Positions 26,115 to 36,409 of a DNA stretch of 64,000 bases are shown piece after piece (position 1 is the first letter of the stretch; each line of letters opens with the position of its first letter). The DNA lies in assembly GCF_012927125.1 (NCBI RefSeq), contig NZ_JABBFZ010000016.1, positions 112,645 through 176,644 on the forward strand. The letters run 5' to 3'. Made by a program: the position numbers and the translations under genes. This stretch comes from Paraburkholderia antibiotica (GTDB taxonomy: Bacteria; Pseudomonadota; Gammaproteobacteria; Burkholderiales; Burkholderiaceae). The notes beneath the pieces were generated by a model. It was not told where the DNA came from. It saw only the letters and a program-made list of their open reading frames with translations, and made no database searches.

Positions 26115-27236
26115 CTACTGCCCCAGCAGATTCTTCAACGCATTGCCGAGACCCTTGACAGTCTCGCCCGCACCCTTCGCGACCCCTTCCACGCTCACCC
26201 CCAGCGCTTGCGCAAACCCCGCGCCGATCCGCGTGAGGATACCTTCGCGCACCGAGAACTTCGGATCGCGCAAATCGCCGTCGAGCACGAAATGCAGCGT
26301 GATGTCGCCGTTGTGCTTCTTCAGCGCGGCGACGGCCGCGTGCGTCGGAATCGCGAGGAAGGTCTCGAGCGGGTTGTCGGTTTCAGCAAGTTGCAGATTG
26401 TGGACCGTCACCGTGCCGGGGGCGTGCAGATGATAGTTGCGCACTGTCGATTCGACCGTCAGGTCGACGGTGCCGCCCGTCACCTGCGCGCGCGTGCCGG
26501 CCTTCTTCAGCAGATACGGATCGAGCATCGCGATGTCGACGCCGTGCAGTTTGCTGGTGGTCTGCGAATCGCGACTGGCGATCCTGATCCAGCCGTCGAA
26601 CGTGACGGTGCCCGTATGCGTCGGCCCCTTGATCGAGCCGTTGACGCTGACCTGGGTCGGCTCGGTGAGCGACGGCAGATGCAGGTTGTCGACCGTCGCG
26701 TTGGCGTTGCTGACCGTCACCTTGAAGGCGGGCGGTCCGACGGTCATGTCGTAGAAATGGAAATTACCTTGCTCGAAACGGATCCGGTCGACCTGTTTTT
26801 CGCTCGGCACCGACGCCGGCGCGCCGCGGTTCGGCTGATCGGCGTTGTTCACCGACTGACGCAGATTCGGCAGCAGGTTCAGCGAACCGTCCTGCTTGCG
26901 CAAAACGGCCATGTCGAAGCCGCGCACCACGACTTCGCGGATATGCATGCGCCGCGCGAGCAGAGCGCGCACATCGGGCGTGATGATGATTTCGTCCGCG
27001 CGCAGCGGCTCGCCCGCGGGCCAGCCGGGCGGCGCTTTCAGCAGAACGTGGGAGAGGTGAACCGAGGTGAGGCCGACGTCGATGCGCTCGGCGCTGCCGA
27101 GTGGGCCGAGCGCGGCGCTGATGCGATCCTTGACTTCCTGTTGCGCGAATTGCAGCGCGCCGATGGCGATCAGAAGCAACGCCAGCAACGTGCCGCCCAC
27201 GACGACGATCCAGCGTCTGCCCTTCGACATCGCCAT
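26115..27236 (-). CDS. AsmA-like / DUF748-type envelope protein
   Basis: A 373-residue protein with a short basic N-terminus and one hydrophobic anchor (residues about 8-27), the rest facing the periplasm. GPLGSAERIDVGLTSVHLSHVLL and AIDE-like DEIIITPDVRALLARRMHI blocks, plus repeated beta strands, are as in AsmA/DUF748 proteins, now linked to phospholipid transport between membranes. The start at 27236 follows GAGGAGA. The open frame continues upstream without similarity. The C-terminus is amphipathic (VEGVAKGAGETVKGLGNAL). Family assignment is moderate. Confidence 0.75.
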   Translation of the reverse strand: MAMSKGRRWIVVVGGTLLALLLIAIGALQFAQQEVKDRISAALGPLGSAERIDVGLTSVHLSHVLLKAPPGWPAGEPLRADEIIITPDVRALLARRMHIREVVVRGFDMAVLRKQDGSLNLLPNLRQSVNNADQPNRGAPASVPSEKQVDRIRFEQGNFHFYDMTVGPPAFKVTVSNANATVDNLHLPSLTEPTQVSVNGSIKGPTHTGTVTFDGWIRIASRDSQTTSKLHGVDIAMLDPYLLKKAGTRAQVTGGTVDLTVESTVRNYHLHAPGTVTVHNLQLAETDNPLETFLAIPTHAAVAALKKHNGDITLHFVLDGDLRDPKFSVREGILTRIGAGFAQALGVSVEGVAKGAGETVKGLGNALKNLLGQ

Positions 27237-27484
27237 GCTTGTCTCCTCGTGACCGCGTCGCGCGGTGTGCCGATCGATGACCGGCTCAGGCCTGCGCGAA
27301 TGGCGCATCTTCCGACCTGGCGGCGGGCGTCGCGCCGCTTTTGCGCGGGCTGTGCGCTGACGTTGCGCGCACGTTGCGCGCGAGCGGTCGCGTGAACCCC
27401 CGGCCCCACGCGACCCCAAGCAACGCGCATGCCTCACCGTCCATCCGCCATAACGCGGGACAGACGACGAGGCCCGCGACCCGC

Positions 27485-29149
<1,665 letters not shown>

Positions 29150-29527
29150 TTGCTTGCAGTAGACGTTGACGACGCCGGCCGCGTGCGGGCGGGCAGTCGA
29201 GGGTGAATGGGTAATCGGTGTGTCAGGGCCGGGCTGAGTGCCCGGCGCCGGCCGGCGCGGCAGCGGATTTCGACGACGTTCGCGCGCGCGGCAGTGGTTC
29301 AGGTGGCATTGTACTTCGCGGCGGGGGCGGGGCGGCAGGGGGCGCTCGCGCTGGCGGGCGGTTTGCGCGTGGCCCGCGCGCCGCGGGTGTGTTTGGCGCC
29401 TGGTTACGTGCAGGCTCAGATGTCCCGCTGCAGGGGCTCAACTGGAGGGGCTCAGTTGCGAAGGCTCAGTTGCGGCGCTCACGCGCTCGTGCTTCCCGGC
29501 TTGTCTCACCGCGTGTCTTGCCACCAG
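29150..29527. other. GC-rich intergenic region with short 14-base repeats
   Basis: About 380 bases between ettA and the DUF3761 gene. The left part should hold the ettA promoter. At 29435, 29449 and 29463 the unit GGCTCA-N2-TG recurs with a 14-base period; the last two units share 12 identical bases (GGCTCAGTTGCG). No gene supported. Confidence 0.5.
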
Positions 29528-29824
29528 TCACAGCCATTGTGCGACGCCGCCATGGCGCGAGCAGGTGCCTCTGTGATGCCGGCTGAAGCTGTAGCTGCCG
29601 TCGCGGCAGCGCGCGGTCGCACCTTCCGGGACCTGGCCCGATAGCGAACGGGCCGGCGCGTGCACGGTGTTGCCGTCGCGATTCGTGTAGGTGTTGTGGT
29701 TGCTGAGGTTCGATTCGTCGGGGTTCGTGCCCGGCGCGACGTAGGCGAAGGCCGGCGATGCACCCAGCAGCAGCGCCGCGATGACCGCATAGGAGCGAAG
29801 CGCGCGCGGCGCGAGGCTTGTCAT
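29528..29824 (-). CDS. DUF3761 secreted small protein
   Basis: A 98-residue exported protein. A Sec signal peptide ends at about residue 27 (LLLGASPAFA). The mature part ends in CRDGSYSFSRHHRGTCSRHGGV, the DUF3761 signature with two cysteines that probably form a disulfide and clustered histidines. Function unknown; the family is common in Burkholderia-like genomes and near cell-envelope genes. The start at 29824 gives a proper signal peptide; the frame upstream is not conserved. It is 96 bases downstream of ugpC. Confidence 0.85.
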   Translation of the reverse strand: MTSLAPRALRSYAVIAALLLGASPAFAYVAPGTNPDESNLSNHNTYTNRDGNTVHAPARSLSGQVPEGATARCRDGSYSFSRHHRGTCSRHGGVAQWL

Positions 29825-29920
29825 GATGTCCCTGAGGCGTGGGTGATTCGTTGTTCTGGATCGCGGCGACTGCGTCTGCGTGTGCGACGCGGGACACCCC
29901 GATAGCATCCCGCGCCCATA

Positions 29921-31009
29921 TCAATTCACCCGCCGTCCCGTCTGCGGATCGAAGAAGTGCAGATGCTGCGCGGGCAGCGCGACCTGCAGCGCCTCGCCCG
30001 CTGCCGGACGATGCGCATGCGGCAGCCGCGCGGTCACGTCGTGCTTGCCCCAGTGACCATGCGCGAGATTGTCCGCGCCGAGCAGTTCGCAGGAGTCGAC
30101 GGTGAGCGTTGCGTGCGGCGCGTTCGGCGTGCCCGGGCTCAGATGCTCGGGGCGGATACCGAGCGTCCATTCGCGGCCCGGCGCGACTTCGCGGCCGATC
30201 GACGGCACGCCCGCGAGCGGCAGCTTCGGACCGTTGCCGGCGACGTCGAAGGTCGAACCGTCGTCGGAGATGCGGCCGTCGAGCAGGTTCATCCCCGGCG
30301 AGCCGATGAAGCTCGCGACGAACACCGTGGCCGGCCGCTCGTAGACTTCGGTCGGCGCGCCGATCTGCTCGGCGTGGCCCTTGTTCATCACGATCACGCG
30401 CTGCGCGAGCGTCATCGCTTCGATCTGATCGTGCGTGACGTACAGGCTCGTGGTCGCGAGGCGCGCATGCAGACGCTGGATTTCGAGGCGCATCTGCACG
30501 CGCAGACGCGCGTCGAGATTCGACAGCGGTTCGTCGAACAGAAACACCGCCGGCTCGCGCACGATCGCGCGGCCCATCGCGACGCGCTGCCGTTGCCCGC
30601 CCGACAGCTCGCGCGGCTTGCGCTGCAGCAGCGGTTCGAGTTCGAGAATCTGCGCGGCGGTCTCCACGCGTCTGGCGATCTGCGCGCGCTCGACGCCCGC
30701 GATCTTCAGCGCGTAGCCCATGTTCTCGGCCACGCTCATATGCGGGTAGAGCGCGTAGTTCTGGAACACCATCGCGATGTTGCGATCCTTCGGCTCCAGC
30801 TCGTTGACGACCTTGCCGGCAATCGAAATCTTGCCGTCGGAGATGCGTTCGAGCCCGGCCACCATCCGCAGCAACGTGGATTTGCCGCAGCCGGACGGTC
30901 CCACCATCACGACGAATTCGCCGTCGGCCACATCGACGTCGATGCCGTGCAGGATGAACTGTTTGCCGTCGTAAGTTTTTTTGACGCCTTGTAGAGTCAG
31001 TGCAGCCAT
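29921..31009 (-). CDS. ugpC: Glycerol-3-phosphate ABC transporter, ATP-binding protein
   Basis: A 362-residue ABC ATPase of the MalK/UgpC type that powers uptake through UgpAE. Walker A GPSGCGKS is at residues 37-44, the signature LSGGQRQRVAMGRAI and Walker B FLFDEPLSNLD follow, then a C-terminal TOBE/OB regulatory domain from about residue 235. It lies about 100 bases downstream of ugpE. MalK-like ATPases are often shared among sugar transporters, but the position within ugpBAEC supports this assignment. Confidence 0.94.
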   Translation of the reverse strand: MAALTLQGVKKTYDGKQFILHGIDVDVADGEFVVMVGPSGCGKSTLLRMVAGLERISDGKISIAGKVVNELEPKDRNIAMVFQNYALYPHMSVAENMGYALKIAGVERAQIARRVETAAQILELEPLLQRKPRELSGGQRQRVAMGRAIVREPAVFLFDEPLSNLDARLRVQMRLEIQRLHARLATTSLYVTHDQIEAMTLAQRVIVMNKGHAEQIGAPTEVYERPATVFVASFIGSPGMNLLDGRISDDGSTFDVAGNGPKLPLAGVPSIGREVAPGREWTLGIRPEHLSPGTPNAPHATLTVDSCELLGADNLAHGHWGKHDVTARLPHAHRPAAGEALQVALPAQHLHFFDPQTGRRVN

Positions 31010-31112
31010 GCCGTTCCAACCTTTGCCTTGAGTGCTTGAAGGTGTCTGAAAGTGCGTGAAGTCGTCCGCAGCGCGTCGCCGTTGCCCGAACGTAACGACG
31101 ACACGTGCCCGC

Positions 31113-31958
31113 TCACTTCTCCGAATCCACGAGGCCGCGCACGAACCAGCGCTGCATCGTCAGCACGACGACGAGCGGCGGCAGCATCGCGAGCAGCGTC
31201 GCGGTCATCACCAGATGCCATTCGGTGGCGGTGTCGCCCGAGGCGATCATGCCTTTGATGCCGATCACCGCCGTGGTCAGCGACTGCTGGCTCGTGATCA
31301 GGATCGGCCACAAATACTGGTTCCAGCCGTAGATGAAGGTGATCACGAAGAGCGCCGCCATCGTGGTGCGCGACAGCGGCAGCACGACGTCCCAGAAGAA
31401 CCGCAGCGGACCCGCGCCGTCGATGCGCGCAGCCTCCATCAATTCGTCCGGCAGCGTCTTGAAGAACTGGCGGAACAGGAACGTCGCGGTGGCCGACGCG
31501 ATCAGCGGCAGCGTCAGACCGGTGTACGTATTGCTCAGATGCATCGACGACACCACCTGCACGGTCGGGAAAATCCGCACTTCGACCGGCAGCATCAGCG
31601 TGATGAAAATCAGCCAGAACGCGGCCGTACGAAACGGAAAGCGGAAGTAGACGATCGCGTAGGCGGAGATCATCGACACCGAAATCTTGCCGATCGCGAT
31701 CACCAGCGCCATCACGAGGCTGTTGAACAGCATGCGGTTGAACGGCGCCGCCGCGTTGCCGGTGCCCTGGGTCCAGATGGTCGCGATGTTCTCGAACAGA
31801 TGCGTGCTCGGCACGAGCGACAGCGGCACCGTGAAGACTTCGTGCGAGTTCATCGTCGCCGCGCAGAACGCGACGTACACGGGGAACACCACCAGCGCGA
31901 CGCCGACGATCAGCACCGCGTGGCAGAACAGGTCGAAACCGCGTCGGTTCTCGATCAT
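31113..31958 (-). CDS. ugpE: Glycerol-3-phosphate ABC transporter permease UgpE
   Basis: A 281-residue inner-membrane permease with six hydrophobic segments. The EAA loop that docks on UgpC reads ELMEAARIDGAGPLRFFWDVVLPLS. The ATG at 31958 overlaps the ugpA stop in an ATGA arrangement, indicating translational coupling. A longer open frame upstream is only a shadow of ugpA. Confidence 0.94.
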   Translation of the reverse strand: MIENRRGFDLFCHAVLIVGVALVVFPVYVAFCAATMNSHEVFTVPLSLVPSTHLFENIATIWTQGTGNAAAPFNRMLFNSLVMALVIAIGKISVSMISAYAIVYFRFPFRTAAFWLIFITLMLPVEVRIFPTVQVVSSMHLSNTYTGLTLPLIASATATFLFRQFFKTLPDELMEAARIDGAGPLRFFWDVVLPLSRTTMAALFVITFIYGWNQYLWPILITSQQSLTTAVIGIKGMIASGDTATEWHLVMTATLLAMLPPLVVVLTMQRWFVRGLVDSEK

Positions 31959-32839
31959 GAGTATTGCACCCTGCGTTCGATGAAGCGGAATTGCACGACC
32001 GTCAGCGCGACGACGATGGCCATCAGCACGACCGACTGCGCGCCCGAGCTGCCGATGTCGAGCCCCTGGAAGCCTTCGGCGAAGATCTTGTAGATCAGCG
32101 TGCGGGTCGCCTGGCCGGGGCCGCCGCCGGTCGCGGCGTCGATCACGGGGAAGGTGTCGAAGAACGCGTAGGTGATGTTGATCACCAGCAGGAAGAACGT
32201 GGTCGGCGACAGCAGCGGCAACGCGATACCGAAGAAGCGCCGCACCGGGCCCGCGCCGTCGATCGCGGCCGCTTCGATCAGCGAGCGCGGAATCGCCTGC
32301 AGGCCCGCATAGAAGAACAGGAAGTTGTAGCTGATCTGCTGCCACACCGACGCGAGCACCACGAGGAACATCGCCTGGCCCGGATTGAGCGCGTGATTCC
32401 ACGTGACGCCGAGCTTCGCGAGCGCATAGGTGACGAGGCCGATGCTGGGGTTGAACAGGAACGTCCACAGCACCGCGGCGATGGCCGGCGCGACCGCGTA
32501 CGGCCAGATCAGCAGCGTTTGATAGGCCTTCCTGCCGCGCGTCACGCGATCCGCGCAGACCGCGAGCAGCAGCGAGATCACGAGGCCCGACACGGTGACG
32601 AGCGCGCAGAACACGATCGTCGTATTGAACGACGCCAGATAGAGCGGATCGGCGAAGAGCTGCTTGAAGTTCGCGAGTCCGACGAACTCGCTGGAGGTGC
32701 CGAACGCGTCCTGGCTTTGTGTCGATTGCCAGAGCGCTTCGCCTGCCGGCCACAGGAAGAAGACCAGCGTGATGAGCAGCTGCGGCGCGACCAGCAGGTA
32801 GGGCAGCGCGCTGGTGCCGAAACGGGAGCGCTTTTCCAT
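31955..32839 (-). CDS. ugpA: Glycerol-3-phosphate ABC transporter permease UgpA
   Basis: A 294-residue inner-membrane permease with six hydrophobic segments. The EAA loop is SLIEAAAIDGAGPVRRFFGIALPLLS. It pairs with UgpE to form the channel for sn-glycerol-3-phosphate or glycerophosphodiesters delivered by UgpB. I start at 32839 (MEKRSRFGTS), where the family begins; the open frame goes on upstream through noncoding DNA. Its stop overlaps the ugpE start. A stem-loop separates it from ugpB. Confidence 0.94.
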   Translation of the reverse strand: MEKRSRFGTSALPYLLVAPQLLITLVFFLWPAGEALWQSTQSQDAFGTSSEFVGLANFKQLFADPLYLASFNTTIVFCALVTVSGLVISLLLAVCADRVTRGRKAYQTLLIWPYAVAPAIAAVLWTFLFNPSIGLVTYALAKLGVTWNHALNPGQAMFLVVLASVWQQISYNFLFFYAGLQAIPRSLIEAAAIDGAGPVRRFFGIALPLLSPTTFFLLVINITYAFFDTFPVIDAATGGGPGQATRTLIYKIFAEGFQGLDIGSSGAQSVVLMAIVVALTVVQFRFIERRVQYS

Positions 32840-32935
32840 CGAAGTTTCCACGGTGTGCTGCGACGATCGATGCTGATGCGTTCGCGCCGGCATCGATCGT
32901 TGGCAGGTGATGGCTGGTGGGCCGCTCCGTTTGGC

Positions 32936-32966
32936 CCGCCCCGGCGGGGTCGTCCGGACGGGGCGG
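32936..32966. other. Intercistronic stem-loop between ugpB and ugpA
   Basis: CCGCCCCG and CGGGGCGG are perfect 8-base arms around a 15-base loop, with no T-run. It lies in the 154-base gap after the binding-protein gene, where such hairpins commonly protect the upstream mRNA so that the binding protein is made in excess of the permeases. Confidence 0.6.
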
Positions 32967-32993
32967 CTGCGGTTGCGGGCCCGGCTTGCCGCT

Positions 32994-34322
32994 TTAGTTG
33001 CTGCCGGATTTCTCGAAGCGGCGCAGCAGGTCGTCACCGCGCGCAACCGACGAGTCGAGCGCCTGTTGCGGCGTCTTCTTGCCCGCCCACACCTGTTCGA
33101 GTTCTTCGTCGATCACGGTGCGGATCTGCGGCATGTTGCCCAGACGCAGGCCCTTCGTGAACGGCAGCGGCGGTTTGTTCATCATCTGGCGGATCGCGGT
33201 GTCGCTGCCGGGGTTCTTGTCGTAGAAGCCCTGCTGGCGCGTCAGGTCGTACGCGGCGGTGGTGATCGGCAGATAGCCGGTGTCCTGATGCCACTTCGCG
33301 GCAACCGGCGCCGTGGCCAGATACGCGAGGAACTTCGCGACGCCCTTGTAGACGGCCGGGTCCTTGCCCGACAGCACCCACAGGCTCGCCCCGCCGATGA
33401 TCGCGTTCTGCGGCGCGCCCTTCACGCTCTCGTCGTACGGCATCATGCCGGTGCCGAAATTGAACTTCGCGTATTTCTTGATCGTCGCGAGCGAGCCTGA
33501 CGAATTCGTGATGATCCCGCAGTCGCCGCTATAGAACTTCGACACTGGTTCGTCCTTGCGGCCGACATAGGTGAAGGTGCCGTCCTTCGACATGCTCTGC
33601 AGGAACTGGATGTGCGCGACCTGCAGCGGCTTGTTGAATTCGAGCTGCGCGTCGAGGCCGTCGAAGCCGTTGTTCTTCGACGCGAACGGCGCCGCGTGCC
33701 ACGCGCTGTAGTTCTCCAACTGAATCCAGCTTTGCCAGCCCGACGAATAGCCGCACGACATGCCCGAGGCCTTCAGCTTCTGCGCGTCGGCATGCAGTTC
33801 GCCCCAGGTCTTCGGCGGCTGGTTCGGATCGAGCCCGGCCTTCTTGAACGCGTCCTTGTTGTAGTACAGCACCGGCGTCGAGCTGTTGAACGGCATCGAG
33901 ATCAGCTCGCCCGTTTTCGAGTCGCTGTAGTAGCTTGCGATGGTCGGCACGAAGGCCTTCTGGTCGAGCGGCACGCCGGCGGTCTTGAACACTTCGGTGA
34001 CCGGAATGACGGCCTTTTTGGCCTGCATCATCGTCGCGGTGCCGACTTCGTAGACCTGCAGGATGGCTGGCGCGTTGCCGCTGCGATAGGCGGCGATGCC
34101 GGCCGCGAGCGTCTGGTCGTAGGTGCCCTTGAACACCGGCACGATCTTGTAGTCGCTTTGCGATTTGTTGAAGTCGTTCGCGATGTCGTTCAGACGTTCG
34201 CCCAATGCGGCTTCCATCGCATGCCAGAACTGGATTTCGGTCGCCGCGTGAGCGGTCTGGGCAAGACCGACGCTGAGGACGGCGGCAACGGAAAGCGAAC
34301 GGAACAGCGGCTTGTAATTCAT
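32994..34322 (-). CDS. ugpB: Glycerol-3-phosphate ABC transporter substrate-binding protein
   Basis: A 442-residue periplasmic binding protein of extracellular family 1. The signal peptide MNYKPLFRSLSVAAVLSV... ends at TAHAA (about residue 26). EIQFWHAMEAALGERLNDI at the mature N-terminus and the SGWQSWIQLENYSAWHAAPFA segment are UgpB hallmarks. First gene of the ugpBAEC operon. The start at 34322 follows CGGAGA. No ugpQ phosphodiesterase gene follows, unlike E. coli. Confidence 0.95.
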   Translation of the reverse strand: MNYKPLFRSLSVAAVLSVGLAQTAHAATEIQFWHAMEAALGERLNDIANDFNKSQSDYKIVPVFKGTYDQTLAAGIAAYRSGNAPAILQVYEVGTATMMQAKKAVIPVTEVFKTAGVPLDQKAFVPTIASYYSDSKTGELISMPFNSSTPVLYYNKDAFKKAGLDPNQPPKTWGELHADAQKLKASGMSCGYSSGWQSWIQLENYSAWHAAPFASKNNGFDGLDAQLEFNKPLQVAHIQFLQSMSKDGTFTYVGRKDEPVSKFYSGDCGIITNSSGSLATIKKYAKFNFGTGMMPYDESVKGAPQNAIIGGASLWVLSGKDPAVYKGVAKFLAYLATAPVAAKWHQDTGYLPITTAAYDLTRQQGFYDKNPGSDTAIRQMMNKPPLPFTKGLRLGNMPQIRTVIDEELEQVWAGKKTPQQALDSSVARGDDLLRRFEKSGSN

Positions 34323-34456
34323 CGATTTGTCTCCGGTTCGGAAGGGCGCGGACGCGAATCGCGCGATTCTATTTGTGTTCGATGACATTCCGGCGTCGGT
34401 CGCCGGGCAGCGCTAGCGGCTCATGGCCGGCGCCGGAAGCCGCAATTTAACATCGG

Positions 34457-34484
34457 CTGTCATGAAACGGAAATATGCTGTTTT
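34457..34484. promoter_or_regulatory. Possible PHO-box-like half sites upstream of ugpB
   Basis: CTGTCAT (34457-34463) and CTGTTTT (34478-34484) are 21 bases apart with a poor middle repeat, about 140-160 bases before ugpB. PhoB controls ugp in E. coli. Orientation is opposite to ugpB transcription, so this is weak. Confidence 0.25.
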
Positions 34485-34611
34485 CATCGCCCGGTCTTAT
34501 CCGGCCATGCGATCTGTTTATCGGGTGCCAGCGCCTGGGCTCAGTGCAAGCGCCGATGAGTGACCGGAAAGCCTTGAGGCGCGGGGCTTCATCCAGGCAC
34601 GCGGCGAGACG

Positions 34612-34650
34612 TTTGACCTGTGTCAAAACTATCTGTAGGCATCCCAGGGA
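34612..34650. promoter_or_regulatory. Palindromes before the gallate dioxygenase gene
   Basis: TTTGAC-CTGT-GTCAAA (34612-34627) is a perfect 6+6 dyad. ATCCC-A-GGGAT follows at about 34639-34649. TTGACC within the first and TAGGCA 17 bases later could be a weak promoter, so a bound regulator would cover it. Confidence 0.4.
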
Positions 34651-34801
34651 TAGCCCTGAGTGGCTCGCGTTGGAGCGGGTTTATACCGTGCGGGCATCGA
34701 TAAACGGTTCGCCAGAAACAGCCCGCTTGCGCCCGGTCGGCCCGACCGGCGGGAGAAAGCCGGTTGCCCACCGGCGAAGCACATGACGCAGGAGCTTTTG
34801 C

Positions 34802-36109
34802 ATGGCACGCATCATCGGTGGCCTCGCCACCTCCCACACGCCGACGATCGGCTTCGCCTACGACAAGGACAAACGCAACGATCCCGCGTGGGCCCCGATC
34901 TTCGAGAACTTCGCACCCCTGACCGCATGGATCGCGGCTAAGCGCCCGGACGTTCTGCTGTACATCTACAACGATCACATCACGTCGTTCTTTTTCGATC
35001 ATTACTCGGCGTTCGCGCTCGGTGTCGGCGCGCAATGGCAGACCGCCGACGAAGGCGGCGGCGCGCGCGATCTGCCGCCGATCGACGGTCATCCCGGACT
35101 CGCGGCGCACATCGGCCAGTCGCTCGTCGCCGACGAGTTCGACATGTCGTTCTTCCAGAACAAGCCGCTCGATCACGGCTGCTTCTCGCCGCTGTCGGTG
35201 CTGTGTCCGCACGAGCCCGCGTGGCCGGTCAGGTTGGTGCCGTTGCAGATGGGCATCCTGCAGTTGCCGGTGCCCAGCGCGAAGCGCTTCTATAAGCTCG
35301 GTCAGGCGCTGCGCCGCGCGATCGAGAGCTATCCGGAAGACCTGAAGGTCGCGATCGTGGCGACCGGCGGCCTTTCGCATCAGGTGCATGGCGAGCGCTC
35401 GGGGTTCAACAACACCGAATGGGACGCGCGCTTTCTCGATCTGTTCGAGCGCGATCCGGAGCAGTTGAGCCAGCTCACGCTCGCCGAATATGCGACGCGC
35501 GGTGGCTATGAAGGCGCGGAAGTCATCATGTGGCTGGCGATGCGCGGTGCGCTGCCGGCGAACATCGTGTGCCGGCATCGTGCGTACTACTTGCCGTCGA
35601 TGACCGGCATCGCCACGGCGATCTACGAGCCGCTCGACGACACGCCGACCGACCCGGCGATCACCGCGCGCCATCTTGCGCATATGGCCGCGCAGACGGC
35701 CGGCGTGGAGAAGCTCGCCGGCACGCATCCGTTTTCGGTCGGCACGGCGGTCAAGGCGTGGCGGATCAACGAGTATCTGCATCGGATGATCGAGCCCGCG
35801 CATCGCGCGCAGTTCGTCGCCGATCAGGAGGCGAGCTTCGCGGCGGCGGGACTTTCGGACGAAGAGCGCGATCTGCTCCGACGTCGCGACTGGCAGGGTC
35901 TGCTGCACTACGGCGTGATTTTCTTCCTGCTGGAAAAGGTCGGGGCCGTGGTGGGCGTGTCGAACCTGCACATCTATGCGGCGATGCGCGGCGAGACGCT
36001 CGAACAGTTTCAACGCACGCGGAATGCGCCGGGGGCGTTGTATTCGGTGGCGGGCAAGGAGGCGGCGCCGCAGGCGTGGAACGGGCAAGGCGACGCGCAG
36101 ACGAAGTAG
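34802..36109 (+). CDS. galA: Gallate dioxygenase (class III extradiol, LigB-LigA fusion)
   Basis: A 435-residue enzyme expected to cleave gallate (or protocatechuate) at the 4,5 bond to 4-oxalomesaconate, feeding the TCA cycle. Residues 1 to about 280 are LigB-like, with iron-site histidines in GLATSHTPTIG (H12) and IYNDH, plus DGHPGLAAH and DHGCFSPL. The C-terminal 120 residues are LigA-like (RINEYLHRMIEPAHRAQF, GVIFFLLEKVGAV). This fused layout is that of GalA/DesZ rather than separate LigA and LigB. No galB, galC or galD is nearby. DesZ-like 3-O-methylgallate cleavage is an alternative. Confidence 0.85.
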   Translation: MARIIGGLATSHTPTIGFAYDKDKRNDPAWAPIFENFAPLTAWIAAKRPDVLLYIYNDHITSFFFDHYSAFALGVGAQWQTADEGGGARDLPPIDGHPGLAAHIGQSLVADEFDMSFFQNKPLDHGCFSPLSVLCPHEPAWPVRLVPLQMGILQLPVPSAKRFYKLGQALRRAIESYPEDLKVAIVATGGLSHQVHGERSGFNNTEWDARFLDLFERDPEQLSQLTLAEYATRGGYEGAEVIMWLAMRGALPANIVCRHRAYYLPSMTGIATAIYEPLDDTPTDPAITARHLAHMAAQTAGVEKLAGTHPFSVGTAVKAWRINEYLHRMIEPAHRAQFVADQEASFAAAGLSDEERDLLRRRDWQGLLHYGVIFFLLEKVGAVVGVSNLHIYAAMRGETLEQFQRTRNAPGALYSVAGKEAAPQAWNGQGDAQTK

Positions 36110-36409
36110 TGCGAGTAGTGCGCAAGCTCGCGGCAAGGGACGAAGAGGGCTGCGCACCGCGTGGCATTGCCCCGGTCTGGAAACAAAAAAGCCCGCAAAC
36201 CTTGAGGGTTTGCGGACAGGGCAGGCGTGGCTGGGTTTGCCCTGCCGCGCCTGCCGGGACGCCTTGCCTGCGCGCGTTGGGTTGGGGTCGGCCACGCGCG
36301 CTAACGTAATGACGATGTCACTGGTTTTCTCGCATCGAAGCCACGCCGCTTCTTCGCATCGAACTCCGAACGGTCGAAGCGCCTAAGCTCGAAAGAGCGG
36401 CGCAGTCCT
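36110..36409. other. Convergent intergenic region, galA / porin
   Basis: About 300 bases between the galA stop and the porin stop. Apart from the terminator at 36186-36215 I see nothing; open frames here have no coding character. Confidence 0.5.
36186..36215 (-). terminator. Terminator downstream of the porin gene
   Basis: CCGCAAACC-N5-GGTTTGCGG with a run of six A on the plus strand, i.e. a T-run for minus-strand transcripts. It lies about 200 bases past the porin stop. The stem may also serve galA, but there is no T-run in that direction. Confidence 0.7.

Larger units (their letters stand above)
34323..34801. other. Divergent control region between ugpB and the gallate dioxygenase gene
   Basis: About 480 bases with both genes reading outward. 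It includes an AT-richer patch near 34441-34490 and two palindromes near 34612 and 34640. A weak open frame on the plus strand (34475-34786) looks like noise. Confidence 0.5.

Noticed and set aside
34475..34786. A 103-codon plus-strand frame before galA
   Set aside because: No ribosome binding site, irregular composition, and it runs through the palindromic control region.
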